A DNA stretch of 64,000 nt from Acidobacteriaceae bacterium KBS 146 (GTDB lineage: Bacteria; Acidobacteriota; Terriglobia; Terriglobales; Acidobacteriaceae). The translations under genes were made by a program, and so were the position numbers. The stretch covers positions 930,001-994,000 of the forward strand of contig JHVA01000001.1 of NCBI GenBank assembly GCA_000688615.1, read 5' to 3'. Positions 46,737 to 55,571 of the stretch are shown here, piece after piece (the first letter of the stretch is position 1; each line of letters starts with the position of its first letter). The notes beneath the pieces are model-generated. The model saw nothing but the letters and a program-made list of their open reading frames with translations, was not told the DNA's origin and did not search any database.

Positions 46737-48908
46737 GTGGATAAAATATTCATACTCGCGACTATTTCCATTCTCTTTACATCGACTGCGCTGGCCCAAA
46801 CAAGCCCTCGGCTGCCTTGGCAGGATCCCCGTGTACCACCCGAAGACCGTATCACAGACCTGATTAGCCGCATGTCGCTTGACGACAAAATCAGCGTACT
46901 GAACTCCAATTCCACGGCGCCTGCAATCGGATTTATGGGAGCTAGCCAATCTGAAGGTCTCCATGGCCTGGCAGAGGGCGGTCCCGGGCACTGGGAAGGC
47001 AGGAATCAGCCTGTCATTCCGACGACAACTTTCCCGCAATCCCACGGCTTGGGCCAAACCTGGGATCCTGACCTGATTCGGCAGATGGCTCACATAGAAG
47101 CATATGAGGCACGCTACACCTATTCACGCTACCACCGGCTGGGCCTCATCATCCGCTCTCCCAATGCAGACCTGAGCCGCGACCCTCGCTGGGGGCGCAC
47201 CGAGGAGAGCTTCGGAGAAGATCCCTTTCTGGTGGGCACCATGGCGACGGCGGTCACACGAGGGCTTCAGGGTGATGATCCTCACTATTGGATGTCCGTT
47301 TCACTGCTAAAACACTTCCTTGCAAATAGCAATGAGAATGGGCGCGATGGATCATCTTCGGATTTCGACGAGAGGCTCTTCCACGAATATTACTCGGTAC
47401 CATTTCGCATGGCGATTGAGGAGGGTCACGCCGGTGGCATGATGGCCAGCTACAACGCGTGGAACGGCACACCCATGACCGTGAATCCTGTACTGCGTGA
47501 GGTAGTACGAAAACAATGGGGATTCGACGGTATCCTCTGCACCGACGGTGGAGCCATGACAAACCTGGTGAAATTTCACCGCGCCTTTGCCACTCTACCC
47601 GAAGCTGCGGCTGCGACGATCGAGAACTCTGTCTCCGAGTTTCTCGACGAGTATCAACAGCCTGTGCGTGACGCGTTGAAGCAGGGCATTCTCACTGAAC
47701 ACGACATCGACGAAGTTCTGCGTGGCCCCTACCGCATCATGCTACGCCTAGGTCTGATGGATGTCCCTTCGCAGAACCCCATGGCGCGCATTGGCATCGA
47801 CGACGTGGCCAAAGGCGATCCATGGACCTGGCCGGAGAATAAGGCGCTCGTACGCAAAGTGACTGACGAGAGCATCGTGCTATTGAAGAACGATGGCGGC
47901 ATGCTACCACTCGATGCCGCTAAGCTGAAAACTTTGGCAGTCATTGGGCCGCTCGCCGATAAGGTGGAGCTTGACTGGTACAGTGGTACGCCACCTTATA
48001 CCGTGACTCCCCTCGCCGGCATCCGTGCACGAGCCGGCACTAGCGTCCACGTGACATACTCCGATGGCAAAGATGCGAAAGCGGCAGCAGCGATCGCAGC
48101 CAAAGCTGATACAGCGATCGTCATTGTCGGCAATAATCCGACGTGCGGAGGAGGATGGATGGTCTGCCCAACGCCTTCTGACGGCAAAGAGGCCATCGAT
48201 CGTAAGACCCTCACGCTCGAGCAGGAGTCCCTTGTGAAGGCCGTGCTCGCGACGAACCCACACACCGTGGTGGTCCTGCAGACCAGCTTTCCGTACACGA
48301 CTACGTGGACGCAGGATCATGCACCGGCCATCTTGGAAATGGCTCACAATAGCCAGGAGCAAGGCAACGGGCTCGCGGATGTTCTCTTCGGTGACTTCAA
48401 TCCAGCCGGTCGTCTTGGGCAGACCTGGGTACGCAATATGGATCAGTTGCCACCCATGACGGATTACAACATTCGCCACGGCCGCACGTATATGTATCTC
48501 GACTCGCGTCCACTCTATGCTTTTGGCTTTGGGCTCAGCTACACGACCTTCAGCTACAAGAATTTGCGTCTTTCCGGAACGAAAGTCTCCGCAAACGGGG
48601 AACTCTCTGCGACGGTCGACGTAAAAAACACCGGATCACGCGAAGGGGATGAAGTGGTTCAGCTCTACGTCGCGCATCTGAACTCGAAGGTCGAGCGCCC
48701 TCGACAGGAACTGAAGGCATTTCGACGCGTTCATCTCGCAGCGGGCGAAACCCGTGCTATCGAACTTCAGGTGTCTGCACAGAGCCTCGCTTACTGGAAC
48801 ACGGCTGCGCGCCGGTTTACAGTGGAGGCGGACCGTATTCAGGTACGGGTAGGTGGCTCCAGCGACTCGCTGCCGTTAAAGGAAGACGCGACTATCTCCG
48901 AGCAATAA
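46737..48908 (+). CDS. Secreted GH3 beta-glucosidase/beta-xylosidase (first copy)
   Basis: A 723-aa protein with signal peptide (MDKIFILATISILFTSTALAQ), the GH3 N-terminal barrel, the alpha/beta sandwich and a C-terminal fibronectin III-like domain (LSATVDVKNTGSREGDEVVQLYV). The nucleophile is D270 in WGFDGILCTDGGAM, and the substrate-binding RDPRWGRTEESFGEDPFLVG and KHFLANSNENGRDG (Lys-His) motifs are present. The CTDGGA variant resembles the beta-xylosidase (SDCGAI) branch more than the SDW beta-glucosidase branch. It starts with GTG at 46737, with AAGG upstream. Its stop directly abuts the next GH3 gene. Confidence 0.9.
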   Translation: MDKIFILATISILFTSTALAQTSPRLPWQDPRVPPEDRITDLISRMSLDDKISVLNSNSTAPAIGFMGASQSEGLHGLAEGGPGHWEGRNQPVIPTTTFPQSHGLGQTWDPDLIRQMAHIEAYEARYTYSRYHRLGLIIRSPNADLSRDPRWGRTEESFGEDPFLVGTMATAVTRGLQGDDPHYWMSVSLLKHFLANSNENGRDGSSSDFDERLFHEYYSVPFRMAIEEGHAGGMMASYNAWNGTPMTVNPVLREVVRKQWGFDGILCTDGGAMTNLVKFHRAFATLPEAAAATIENSVSEFLDEYQQPVRDALKQGILTEHDIDEVLRGPYRIMLRLGLMDVPSQNPMARIGIDDVAKGDPWTWPENKALVRKVTDESIVLLKNDGGMLPLDAAKLKTLAVIGPLADKVELDWYSGTPPYTVTPLAGIRARAGTSVHVTYSDGKDAKAAAAIAAKADTAIVIVGNNPTCGGGWMVCPTPSDGKEAIDRKTLTLEQESLVKAVLATNPHTVVVLQTSFPYTTTWTQDHAPAILEMAHNSQEQGNGLADVLFGDFNPAGRLGQTWVRNMDQLPPMTDYNIRHGRTYMYLDSRPLYAFGFGLSYTTFSYKNLRLSGTKVSANGELSATVDVKNTGSREGDEVVQLYVAHLNSKVERPRQELKAFRRVHLAAGETRAIELQVSAQSLAYWNTAARRFTVEADRIQVRVGGSSDSLPLKEDATISEQ

Positions 48909-51191
48909 ATGCCCTTGGCAAAGGAAAGAACCTGCATCTTCGCATGGGTACTGAACAGCAAACGGAGTCGGAAACCGGAGGGTAGTTTGAGGTCTCGCTT
49001 TTTCCTCACGATAATCATAATCAGCAGCGTCGTCTCCGTCGCGGCGCAAGAGAAACCTGCAGCACGGCCTTGGATGAATCCCCAGCTGTCTCCGGATCAA
49101 AGAGCCGATCTAGTCGTCCACCAGCTCACACTGCCGGAGAAGATTCAGCTGGTACACGGAATAGGATGGGGACCCCTGAGGCCCGGCGACCCGGTTCCTC
49201 CTGACAACAATGGAGGTGCCGGTGAGGTGCAGGGCATTCCACGTCTCGGCATCCCCTCCCTGCAACAAGCTGACTCGGCTGTCGGCGTCAGAATGGCAGC
49301 CGCGCAGAGCCGGTATGCCACACTGCTGCCAAGTGTGCTCGGCGCCGCAGCGAGTTGGGATGTCAAGGCGGCGCACCTCTACGGAGATGTCATCGGCCGC
49401 GAACTCCGTGCGCAGGGTTACAACCAGTCGATCGGCGGGGGCGTCAATCTGGCTCGCGATCCACGCAATGGCCGTCTCTTTGAATACCCCGGTGAAGATC
49501 CGTTGCTCGCAGGTGTCACCGTCGGTCACGTCATCCAGGGCATACAGGCAAATAAAGTGATGACCGACATCAAGCATTATGCGTTCAACGATCAGGAGAC
49601 GGGCCGCACAGTCGTTGATGTGCATATATCCAGGAAGTCTGCGCACGAAAGCGACCTCCTCGCCTTCGAGCTGGGTATACGCATCGGGCAACCGTCAAGC
49701 GTCATGTGCTCCTACAACAAGGTCGAGGGTGACTGGTCCTGCGAAAACAAGTGGCTGCTGAATGACGTGCTCAAGGGCGAGTGGAAGTTTCCCGGCTTCG
49801 TCGTCTCTGACTGGGAGGCCACTCACTCCACGACGAAGGCGGCACTCGCCGGTCTCGATATGGAGATGCCTGGATCACAGTTCTTCGGTACTCCTCTAGA
49901 AGACGCCGTGCGTAACGGCAAGGTACCTCAGGCGCGGTTGGACGACATGGTGCACCGGCTGTTGCGATCCATGTTTGCCGCCGGTGTCATTGACGATCCA
50001 TCCCTTCCGCGAAAGGTTGTCGATCCCTTCCGGGGAAGGGATGACGCACAGCAAATCGAGGAAGAAAGTATCGTTCTGCTCAAGAACAACCGCGGCGCTC
50101 TACCGCTGGTTGCAAATAGATTGCAACGCGTCGTGGTCATCGGCGCCCATGCTGATGTAGGTGTAATCTCGGGGGGCGGCTCCGCACAAGTCGACGCACC
50201 GGGTGGCAACGCAATCTCACCCGATAAGCCTACGAAGTGGGGCGAGGCTGTCTACTTCCCGTCTTCTCCTCTACGTTACATTCGCGAGCATGCGCCCAAC
50301 GCTCAAGTCAGCTTCGATGCGGGCACAGACCCAGCCATGGCTGCGCAGGCGGCCAGGGGCGCGGATGCCGTACTCATCTTCGCCGATCAGTATATGAGCG
50401 AAGGCGGAGACGCGCCTACCCTAGCGCTACCGGGGAATCAGAACGCATTGATCGCCGCGGTCGCAAAAGCAAATCCGCACACCTTGGTGATTCTGGAAAC
50501 AGGCAATCCCGTGTCAATGCCTTGGATTGATGACGTACAAGGGGTGTTGGAGGCGTGGTATCCGGGGATCGGCGGGGGACAGGCCATCGCCAACGTACTC
50601 TTTGGCTCTGTGGATCCGTCCGGCAAATTGCCAATCACCTTTCCGCGTAGCGAAAAAGATCTACCACATCCCCGGATTTTCGGCATGACCTACAAAACCC
50701 CCGCAAACGGTGGGCTACCTGAGCATTGGGTATCGGAAGAGAAAACCGCTAGCTTCCCGGCCGATTACACCGAGGGTGTTCGCTTCGGCTACAAATGGTT
50801 CGAATCCGAGCAGAAGCAACCCCTTTTTCCGTTTGGATTCGGGCTTAGTTATACGCACTTCACTTATGACGATCTTCAGATTGACAGCGACAAAAAGCAG
50901 GTTCATTTCCGCGTACGGAACGATGGACAACGGTCCGGAACCGAGGTCGCGCAGGCATATGTACAACTGCCTCCCTCCTCAGGGGAAAAGTTCATGCGGC
51001 TTGCCGGGTGGGGAAGGGTCACACTTGCACCGGGCGCTTCACACCAAGTCACGGTACAACTTGAGCCTCTTGCACTTGCCTCATGGAATGAGCCTGCGGA
51101 AAAATGGAATTGGACACACGGCGACTACATGGTTAAGGTAGGACGGTCCTCCGCAGACATCGCTTTGAGTGGGCATCTCAGGATGCAATGA
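48909..51191 (+). CDS. Secreted GH3 beta-glucosidase (second copy)
   Basis: A 760-aa GH3 enzyme. The nucleophile is D301 in FPGFVVSDWEATHS, with NLARDPRNGRLFEYPGEDPLLAG and DIKHYAFNDQETGR (Lys-His) for substrate binding, and a C-terminal fibronectin III-like domain (FRVRNDGQRSGTEVAQAYVQLP). It is the SDW-type branch typical of beta-glucosidases. The ATG at 48909 touches the previous stop but has no clear Shine-Dalgarno sequence; TTG at 48987, with GGAGGG upstream, would start exactly at the signal peptide (RSRFFLTIIIISSVVSVAAQ) and may be the real start. It should remove backbone glucose from oligosaccharides. Confidence 0.9.
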   Translation: MPLAKERTCIFAWVLNSKRSRKPEGSLRSRFFLTIIIISSVVSVAAQEKPAARPWMNPQLSPDQRADLVVHQLTLPEKIQLVHGIGWGPLRPGDPVPPDNNGGAGEVQGIPRLGIPSLQQADSAVGVRMAAAQSRYATLLPSVLGAAASWDVKAAHLYGDVIGRELRAQGYNQSIGGGVNLARDPRNGRLFEYPGEDPLLAGVTVGHVIQGIQANKVMTDIKHYAFNDQETGRTVVDVHISRKSAHESDLLAFELGIRIGQPSSVMCSYNKVEGDWSCENKWLLNDVLKGEWKFPGFVVSDWEATHSTTKAALAGLDMEMPGSQFFGTPLEDAVRNGKVPQARLDDMVHRLLRSMFAAGVIDDPSLPRKVVDPFRGRDDAQQIEEESIVLLKNNRGALPLVANRLQRVVVIGAHADVGVISGGGSAQVDAPGGNAISPDKPTKWGEAVYFPSSPLRYIREHAPNAQVSFDAGTDPAMAAQAARGADAVLIFADQYMSEGGDAPTLALPGNQNALIAAVAKANPHTLVILETGNPVSMPWIDDVQGVLEAWYPGIGGGQAIANVLFGSVDPSGKLPITFPRSEKDLPHPRIFGMTYKTPANGGLPEHWVSEEKTASFPADYTEGVRFGYKWFESEQKQPLFPFGFGLSYTHFTYDDLQIDSDKKQVHFRVRNDGQRSGTEVAQAYVQLPPSSGEKFMRLAGWGRVTLAPGASHQVTVQLEPLALASWNEPAEKWNWTHGDYMVKVGRSSADIALSGHLRMQ

Positions 51192-51251
51192 AGTTCCAGA
51201 CCAAGTCTTCACCTCGTGCAACATGCGCAGCACCTCTCGAAGGAGATATCA

Positions 51252-52925
51252 ATGAGTTCAGGCTATCTGTCCCGTCGATCGATGGTAAAGCAGAGCTGTC
51301 TTGCCGCGGCTGCTACGGCGTCGCCGCTCGCCGCACTTCTCCGCGCACAGACTGGGATCGCTAGTGGCAACCAGATCATGAGCGGTAAATACCTCCCGAC
51401 ATGGGAGTCGCTGAAGCAATGGCAAATGCCTGAGTGGTTTCGGGATGCAAAGTTCGGCATATGGGCTCATTGGAGCGCGCAATGTGTACCCGAACAGGGC
51501 GATTGGTACGCTCGTAACATGTACATCCAGGGGAGCCCGCAATACGAGTATCACTGCAGAGCATACGGGCACCCCACGAAGGTCGGATTCAAGGAAATTG
51601 ATCACCTATGGAAGGCCGAACGATGGCAGCCCGAACAGTTGATGGATCTATATATCAAGACGGGAGCAAAGTACTTTTATGCCCTCGGCTGTCATCACGA
51701 CAATCTTGACTGCTTCGATTCCACCTATCACCAGTGGAACACTACCCGGGTCGGACCTGGGAAAGATATCGTCGGGACCTGGGAGAAGCTGGCTCGTCAG
51801 CGTGGTTTGCGCTTTGGCATCTCCAATCACTCTTCGCATGCGTGGCATTGGTTCCAGCCGGCATACGGCTACGATCCGGAAGGTGCCTTCGCGGGTCGGC
51901 GCTACGATGCTTACACACTGACCAAGGGTGACGGCCGCGGTACATGGTGGGAAGGACTCGACGCACAGGAGCTCTACACCGGCCGTAACATCGTCATGCC
52001 GGATGGTATCCAGACCGTGGCGAACGCAAATGCGTGGCACGCCAGCGGGGATGGCAAGTGGCACGAGGAGCCGCCGCCTGCGAACCCTGCCTTCACCCGG
52101 AACTGGTTTCTGCGCTGCAAGGAGATGATCGACAAATACAAGCCGGACATGTTGTATTTCGATGACACAGAGCTACCACTCGGCCAGGCGGGCCTCGACA
52201 TTGTTGCGCACTACTACAACGCAAATATGAGTTGGCACAACGGACACGAAGAGGCCGTCGTGGCAGCAAAGGAGTACACGCCTGCGCACATGGGTGCCAC
52301 CATGCTGGACATCGAACGAGGTCGAGCCCAGGGAATTCTGGAAGCCCCGTGGCAAACCGATACTTGTATCGGCGATTGGCACTACCGCCGCTCCCTGTTT
52401 GAGGAGCACGCTTACAAACGTCCGAGCACGGTCGCGCAGATGCTGATCGACATCGTTAGTAAGAATGGCAACCTGATGCTCAACATTCCCGTGAGAGGAG
52501 ATGGCTCCATCGATGAGGATGAGCACGAATTCCTACGCGATTTCGGTGCCTGGATGGCTGTTCATGGTGAGGCCATCTACGGGACGCGACCGTTTACGAT
52601 CTATGGCGAAGGCCCTCCTGACGTGATAGGTTCACATAATTTCAACGAACTGAGATCAAGGCCATACACCGCAGAAGACATCCGGTTTACCTGTAAGGGA
52701 GATCAGCTTTATGCCTTCGCACTCGGCTGGCCATCGGATGGGGTGTTGCGTGTAAAGAGTCTCCACAAAGGCAACTCGGTTTTGCCTCAACCTATTGGCG
52801 CCATTGAGATGCTTGGATATAAGGGGCGGCTGAACTTTAAGCAGGACGCAGCATCGCTCGAAATCCGATTTCCTGCACGCAACCCGGAGGCCCTCGACGT
52901 TTATGCGTTGAAGATCCTTAGGTGA
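51252..52925 (+). CDS. Exported GH29 alpha-L-fucosidase
   Basis: A 557-aa GH29 family enzyme. The N-terminus carries a twin-arginine signal (SRRSMVKQSCLAAAATASP). The barrel begins with MPEWFRDAKFGIWAHWSAQC, continues through GAKYFYALGCHHDNLDCFDS and RFGISNHSSHAWHW, and the likely nucleophile is D304 in KPDMLYFDDTELP. MLIDIVSKNGNLMLNIPVRGDG is the conserved C-terminal barrel block. The ATG at 51252 is preceded by GAAGGAGA; a GTG at 51216 is not preferred. It is the last intact gene of the sugar operon and should remove terminal alpha-fucose. Confidence 0.9.
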   Translation: MSSGYLSRRSMVKQSCLAAAATASPLAALLRAQTGIASGNQIMSGKYLPTWESLKQWQMPEWFRDAKFGIWAHWSAQCVPEQGDWYARNMYIQGSPQYEYHCRAYGHPTKVGFKEIDHLWKAERWQPEQLMDLYIKTGAKYFYALGCHHDNLDCFDSTYHQWNTTRVGPGKDIVGTWEKLARQRGLRFGISNHSSHAWHWFQPAYGYDPEGAFAGRRYDAYTLTKGDGRGTWWEGLDAQELYTGRNIVMPDGIQTVANANAWHASGDGKWHEEPPPANPAFTRNWFLRCKEMIDKYKPDMLYFDDTELPLGQAGLDIVAHYYNANMSWHNGHEEAVVAAKEYTPAHMGATMLDIERGRAQGILEAPWQTDTCIGDWHYRRSLFEEHAYKRPSTVAQMLIDIVSKNGNLMLNIPVRGDGSIDEDEHEFLRDFGAWMAVHGEAIYGTRPFTIYGEGPPDVIGSHNFNELRSRPYTAEDIRFTCKGDQLYAFALGWPSDGVLRVKSLHKGNSVLPQPIGAIEMLGYKGRLNFKQDAASLEIRFPARNPEALDVYALKILR

Positions 52926-53118
52926 AGTACCCAAAATATAAGCTTAAACGCCAAGCCCCTTCACTTACTCCGAAGGCTTTCTCAATGCGGAGCGCCATAT
53001 CCCCGGAAAGATCAGCCTTGCCGTTGAGCAGGCTGGATAACCTACGTGCAATGCCGGCTCGTGCGCGAGGATTTGCCGCTAAGAACGCCCCGACGGGGCA
53101 GCGGCAAATCAGAACCAA
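52918..53118 (-). pseudogene. HigA-type antitoxin remnant
   Basis: The 66-codon frame holds the C-terminal half of a HigA-like Xre antitoxin: RRLSSLLNGKADLSGDMALRIEKAFGVSEGAW. The N-terminal PGEILxEEFL segment and the first helix of the HTH are replaced by unrelated sequence (MVLICRCPVGAFLAANPR). No HigB toxin gene is adjacent. Its end overlaps the fucosidase stop by eight bases. It marks the edge of mobile-element debris. Confidence 0.6.
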
Positions 53119-53207
53119 TATCTAAAGAGATAAATTAGATATTGAACTTCCTGCGCCCGCCTCCGCCGGCGGCTCCGGCCAAAGACAGCTGCGGGAGAGA
53201 TTCACAG

Positions 53208-54374
53208 TCAGCCAGTCCTGCGGTGCTGACCTCTCTTGGATTTATCATGCGTCTCCGCTGCTTTTGACGCTTTGGCCCTGGTAACGTCCACTTCCGGTTG
53301 AGACAACTCCCATCCCGCCATGCCTTGTAACACGCGGTCGGCGTGCTTGATGGTGTTCACATGCCCATAGTGTTCCTCCATCATGTGGACGGAGGTTCCC
53401 ATCTGTTCGGCAAGGAAATACACGTCCACACCTTCCTGCAATCGCAGCGTGGCGTAAGTATGCCGGAAGCAATACGTCGAGCGCGGAACGCCCTGCGTTC
53501 CGCGCAAATTCGCTTCGTTCAGAAGATCGGCAATCAGTGAGTTGTAAAGAGTCTTTGCGGGCTTGCCCGTGATGTTGGTAAAGACTCTATCCTCTGGTTG
53601 CGTTGCTTTGGAGATGGCGCGGATGCGTTCCAGATAATCTCCAACACTCTTGGGCGCAACAAGCTTGCGCGATTTGCCCTTGCCTTGCACGAATAGGACG
53701 ACAATCTCTCGTCCCTCGCGGTCGTTTGCGGGCATGATGCGCGCCAGCGGAGATTCTTCATCTCCGCTGGCCTCATGCCTGTATTGCAGGAGATCAGGAT
53801 CATGTTGTAGGTGACGGTCCGATACCAGACGCTCGAAGGCTTATCGGTTTCACAATCCACTTGCGGCCTACAGTGTGGAGCTTACGGTACTCTTCCAGCG
53901 TGAACTCATCCCGCCGCATCGTCTTGAGCTTTGGGCCTCATCGAAGCGCTGGCTTGCGGAAACGTACCGTTTCTTGATGGCGTAATTCATCATCGCGCCG
54001 AAGATCGACATCTCAAAGCGGATGGTGGAATCGCTGATAAAGGGAATCGTTCTTTCTTCGGAAGGCTTGACCTCAATCGGTTTCAAAACTCGGATGCCCA
54101 AGGTCTGTTGAACCTTGGTGCGGCGCTCGGCCTCGTTGTCAGCGAAGGCTTGGGCCATCTCTTCGCTGACCTCCCGAACGCCCGTTGCGCTTGTTGCGCC
54201 CCGCGCCGTTCACCCGCCGCCATGCCGGATAGCCGCCCCAAAGCTCATCTCCGATAAGGTGAACCTGCGTGGAACCTACATATTTGTATAAAGCGCCTTC
54301 AATGATGGCGCGGACCTTCTTAGGCCGTGCCTTGCCGATCTCCCCTCGCTTCGCCCGCGCTTCCTGAGTCAGCA
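53208..54374 (-). pseudogene. Frameshifted tyrosine recombinase (integrase)
   Basis: Fragments in several minus-strand frames join into one phage-type integrase. From the 5' end: EIGKARPKKVRAIIEGALYK and QVHLIGDELWGGYPAW (54374-54160), EMSIFGAMMNYAIKKRYVSASQRFDE (54158-53935), YNMILISCNTGMRPAEMKNLRW with the first catalytic Arg (about 53810-53745), then CFRHTYATLRLQEGVDVYFLAEQMGTSVHMMEEHYGHV (blocks CFRHTYATLRLQEG and MEEHYGHV) with the Arg/His and Tyr nucleophile (53735-53208). At least three frame breaks are needed, so it is inactive. The 5' end is interrupted by the dispersed repeat at 54378. Confidence 0.8.
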
Positions 54375-54377
54375 GGT

Positions 54378-54425
54378 GTCATCCTGAGCGAAGCTCCCGC
54401 AAGGAGCGCAGTCGAAGGATCTGCG
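54378..54425. repeat. Dispersed GTCATCCTGAGCG repeat, copy 3
   Basis: Starts GTCATCCTGAGCGAAGCTCC and ends AGTCGAAGGATCTGCG, with a GCTCCCGCAAGGAGC hairpin in the middle. It shares its ends with the copy at 25738. It abuts the 5' remnant of the integrase and may have been inserted there. The 270 bases that follow up to 54696 carry no supported gene. Confidence 0.7.
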
Positions 54426-54654
54426 GTTTTCACCCGCCAGGCCTGTCAACACTCAATCGATCCTATCTAACACAAACCAAACGATATCCAAGTTGCCGAT
54501 TCCTGCCATTCAATTCAGTAGAATTTAAGACACGGGCAAGAGACGACCGAAGTTGCCATCCCGGCAAACAGGAAGTCCAGACTTAAGTACCTTTCCTATG
54601 AAGACTTTGCGCAAATAGTACGGGGGGGGATCCTCAGAAAAAACGCAAGGAAAA

Positions 54655-54674
54655 GTCCTCGCCGAAACGAGGGC
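54655..54674 (-). terminator. Weak terminator after the RraA-like gene
   Basis: On the minus strand the stem CCTCG / CGAGG (54657-54661 and 54668-54672) is followed by ACTTTTCC. It lies ~25 bases after the stop codon of the RraA-like gene. The stem is only five perfect base pairs. Confidence 0.4.
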
Positions 54675-54696
54675 TCTTGCAACCGCATGACAGCGA

Positions 54697-55479
54697 CTAG
54701 ATTCTTCCGAACTGTTTAACCGCTTCCACAATGGAATGAAACTTCTCGATGTAGGGATACATCGAGTGTTCGCTGTTATCGAGCTTCTGTGCGGCGACCA
54801 GAATCTCCGCGGCATGTTCGCGGGGAACAACCACCACGCCATCCTGGTCGGCGACAATGATGTCTTTTGGATTGACCTTCACCCCGTCACACTCGATTGG
54901 AATATTGACGCCACCGAAGCGGTAATGGCCAACCGACGTTGAGGGCACCGGCCCTAAGGCATAAACCGGAAATCCGATCTTCTTGAGTTGAGGCAGGTCG
55001 CGTACTCCGCCATCGACGACCGCGCCGACGAATCCACGCGAGAACATTGCAGTCCCCATAAGCCCACCCATACCCGCGATATCCCCGCCGTCATCGACCT
55101 TCATGACGTAGACCGAGCCCGGACCACCAGAGTCGATAGCGCTCAACATGCCGGAGAGTGCATTGGGATCGTGATTCTCTTCTTTGACGAGCCTAACCGT
55201 CAGCGCTGTTCCCGCAAATTTGGCCGGAAAGATCGACTGCATGCGATGAGACATGTATGTCTTCTGATGAAGCGTCTGCTCGATCGCATCAGAGACCGAG
55301 GCCGCTTCTACATGACGGTAGGCCTCCAGCATTCCGGCAGGATCGGCAGCGTACTCGGCTGCGGTCTTTGGAGCATCCGCGCGCACGATGTGCGTGATGG
55401 TCAAAGCAGTAGCGCAAACGACCCCCACCGTCGCGACGGTACGAAGGCGCAGAAACCAGGAAGAAGCGACAGAACTCAT
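54697..55479 (-). CDS. RraA-like aldolase-family protein with N-terminal signal or anchor
   Basis: A 260-aa member of the RraA/HMG-aldolase fold. Conserved blocks are GSVYVMKVDDGGDIAGMGGLMGTAMFSRG, quoted as KVDDGGDIAGMGGLM, and FVGAVVDGGVRDLPQLKKIGFPVYA, which contains the VDGxxRD motif that binds the pyruvoyl part and metal in 4-hydroxy-4-methyl-2-oxoglutarate aldolases. VNPKDIIVADQDGVVVVPRE completes the site. Unusually, the N-terminus has a hydrophobic segment (TVATVGVVCATALTITHIVRA) that looks like a signal peptide or membrane anchor. The ATG at 55479 follows AGGAG. It likely acts on 2-oxo acids in the periplasm; RNase E inhibition is not implied. Confidence 0.85.
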   Translation of the reverse strand: MSSVASSWFLRLRTVATVGVVCATALTITHIVRADAPKTAAEYAADPAGMLEAYRHVEAASVSDAIEQTLHQKTYMSHRMQSIFPAKFAGTALTVRLVKEENHDPNALSGMLSAIDSGGPGSVYVMKVDDGGDIAGMGGLMGTAMFSRGFVGAVVDGGVRDLPQLKKIGFPVYALGPVPSTSVGHYRFGGVNIPIECDGVKVNPKDIIVADQDGVVVVPREHAAEILVAAQKLDNSEHSMYPYIEKFHSIVEAVKQFGRI

Positions 55480-55530
55480 TTTTGCTCCTAAGAAAACTAA
55501 AGACATGCTACTTGAAGTTCATAAAAAAAA

Positions 55531-55554
55531 GCCGCCGGGTGGAGAGCCGGCGGC
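55531..55554 (-). terminator. Intrinsic terminator of the second receptor gene
   Basis: An 8-bp perfect stem GCCGCCGG / CCGGCGGC with an eight-base loop. On the minus strand it is followed by a run of eight T. It begins 17 bases after the receptor stop codon and lies between the receptor gene and the RraA-like gene, which must have its own promoter or rely on read-through. Confidence 0.85.
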
Positions 55555-55571
55555 CTTTGAGAGTGGAAGGG

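Noticed and set aside
52918..53118. Functional HigA antitoxin of a toxin-antitoxin pair
   Set aside because: Half of the HTH and the N-terminal segment are missing and no HigB frame lies next to it.
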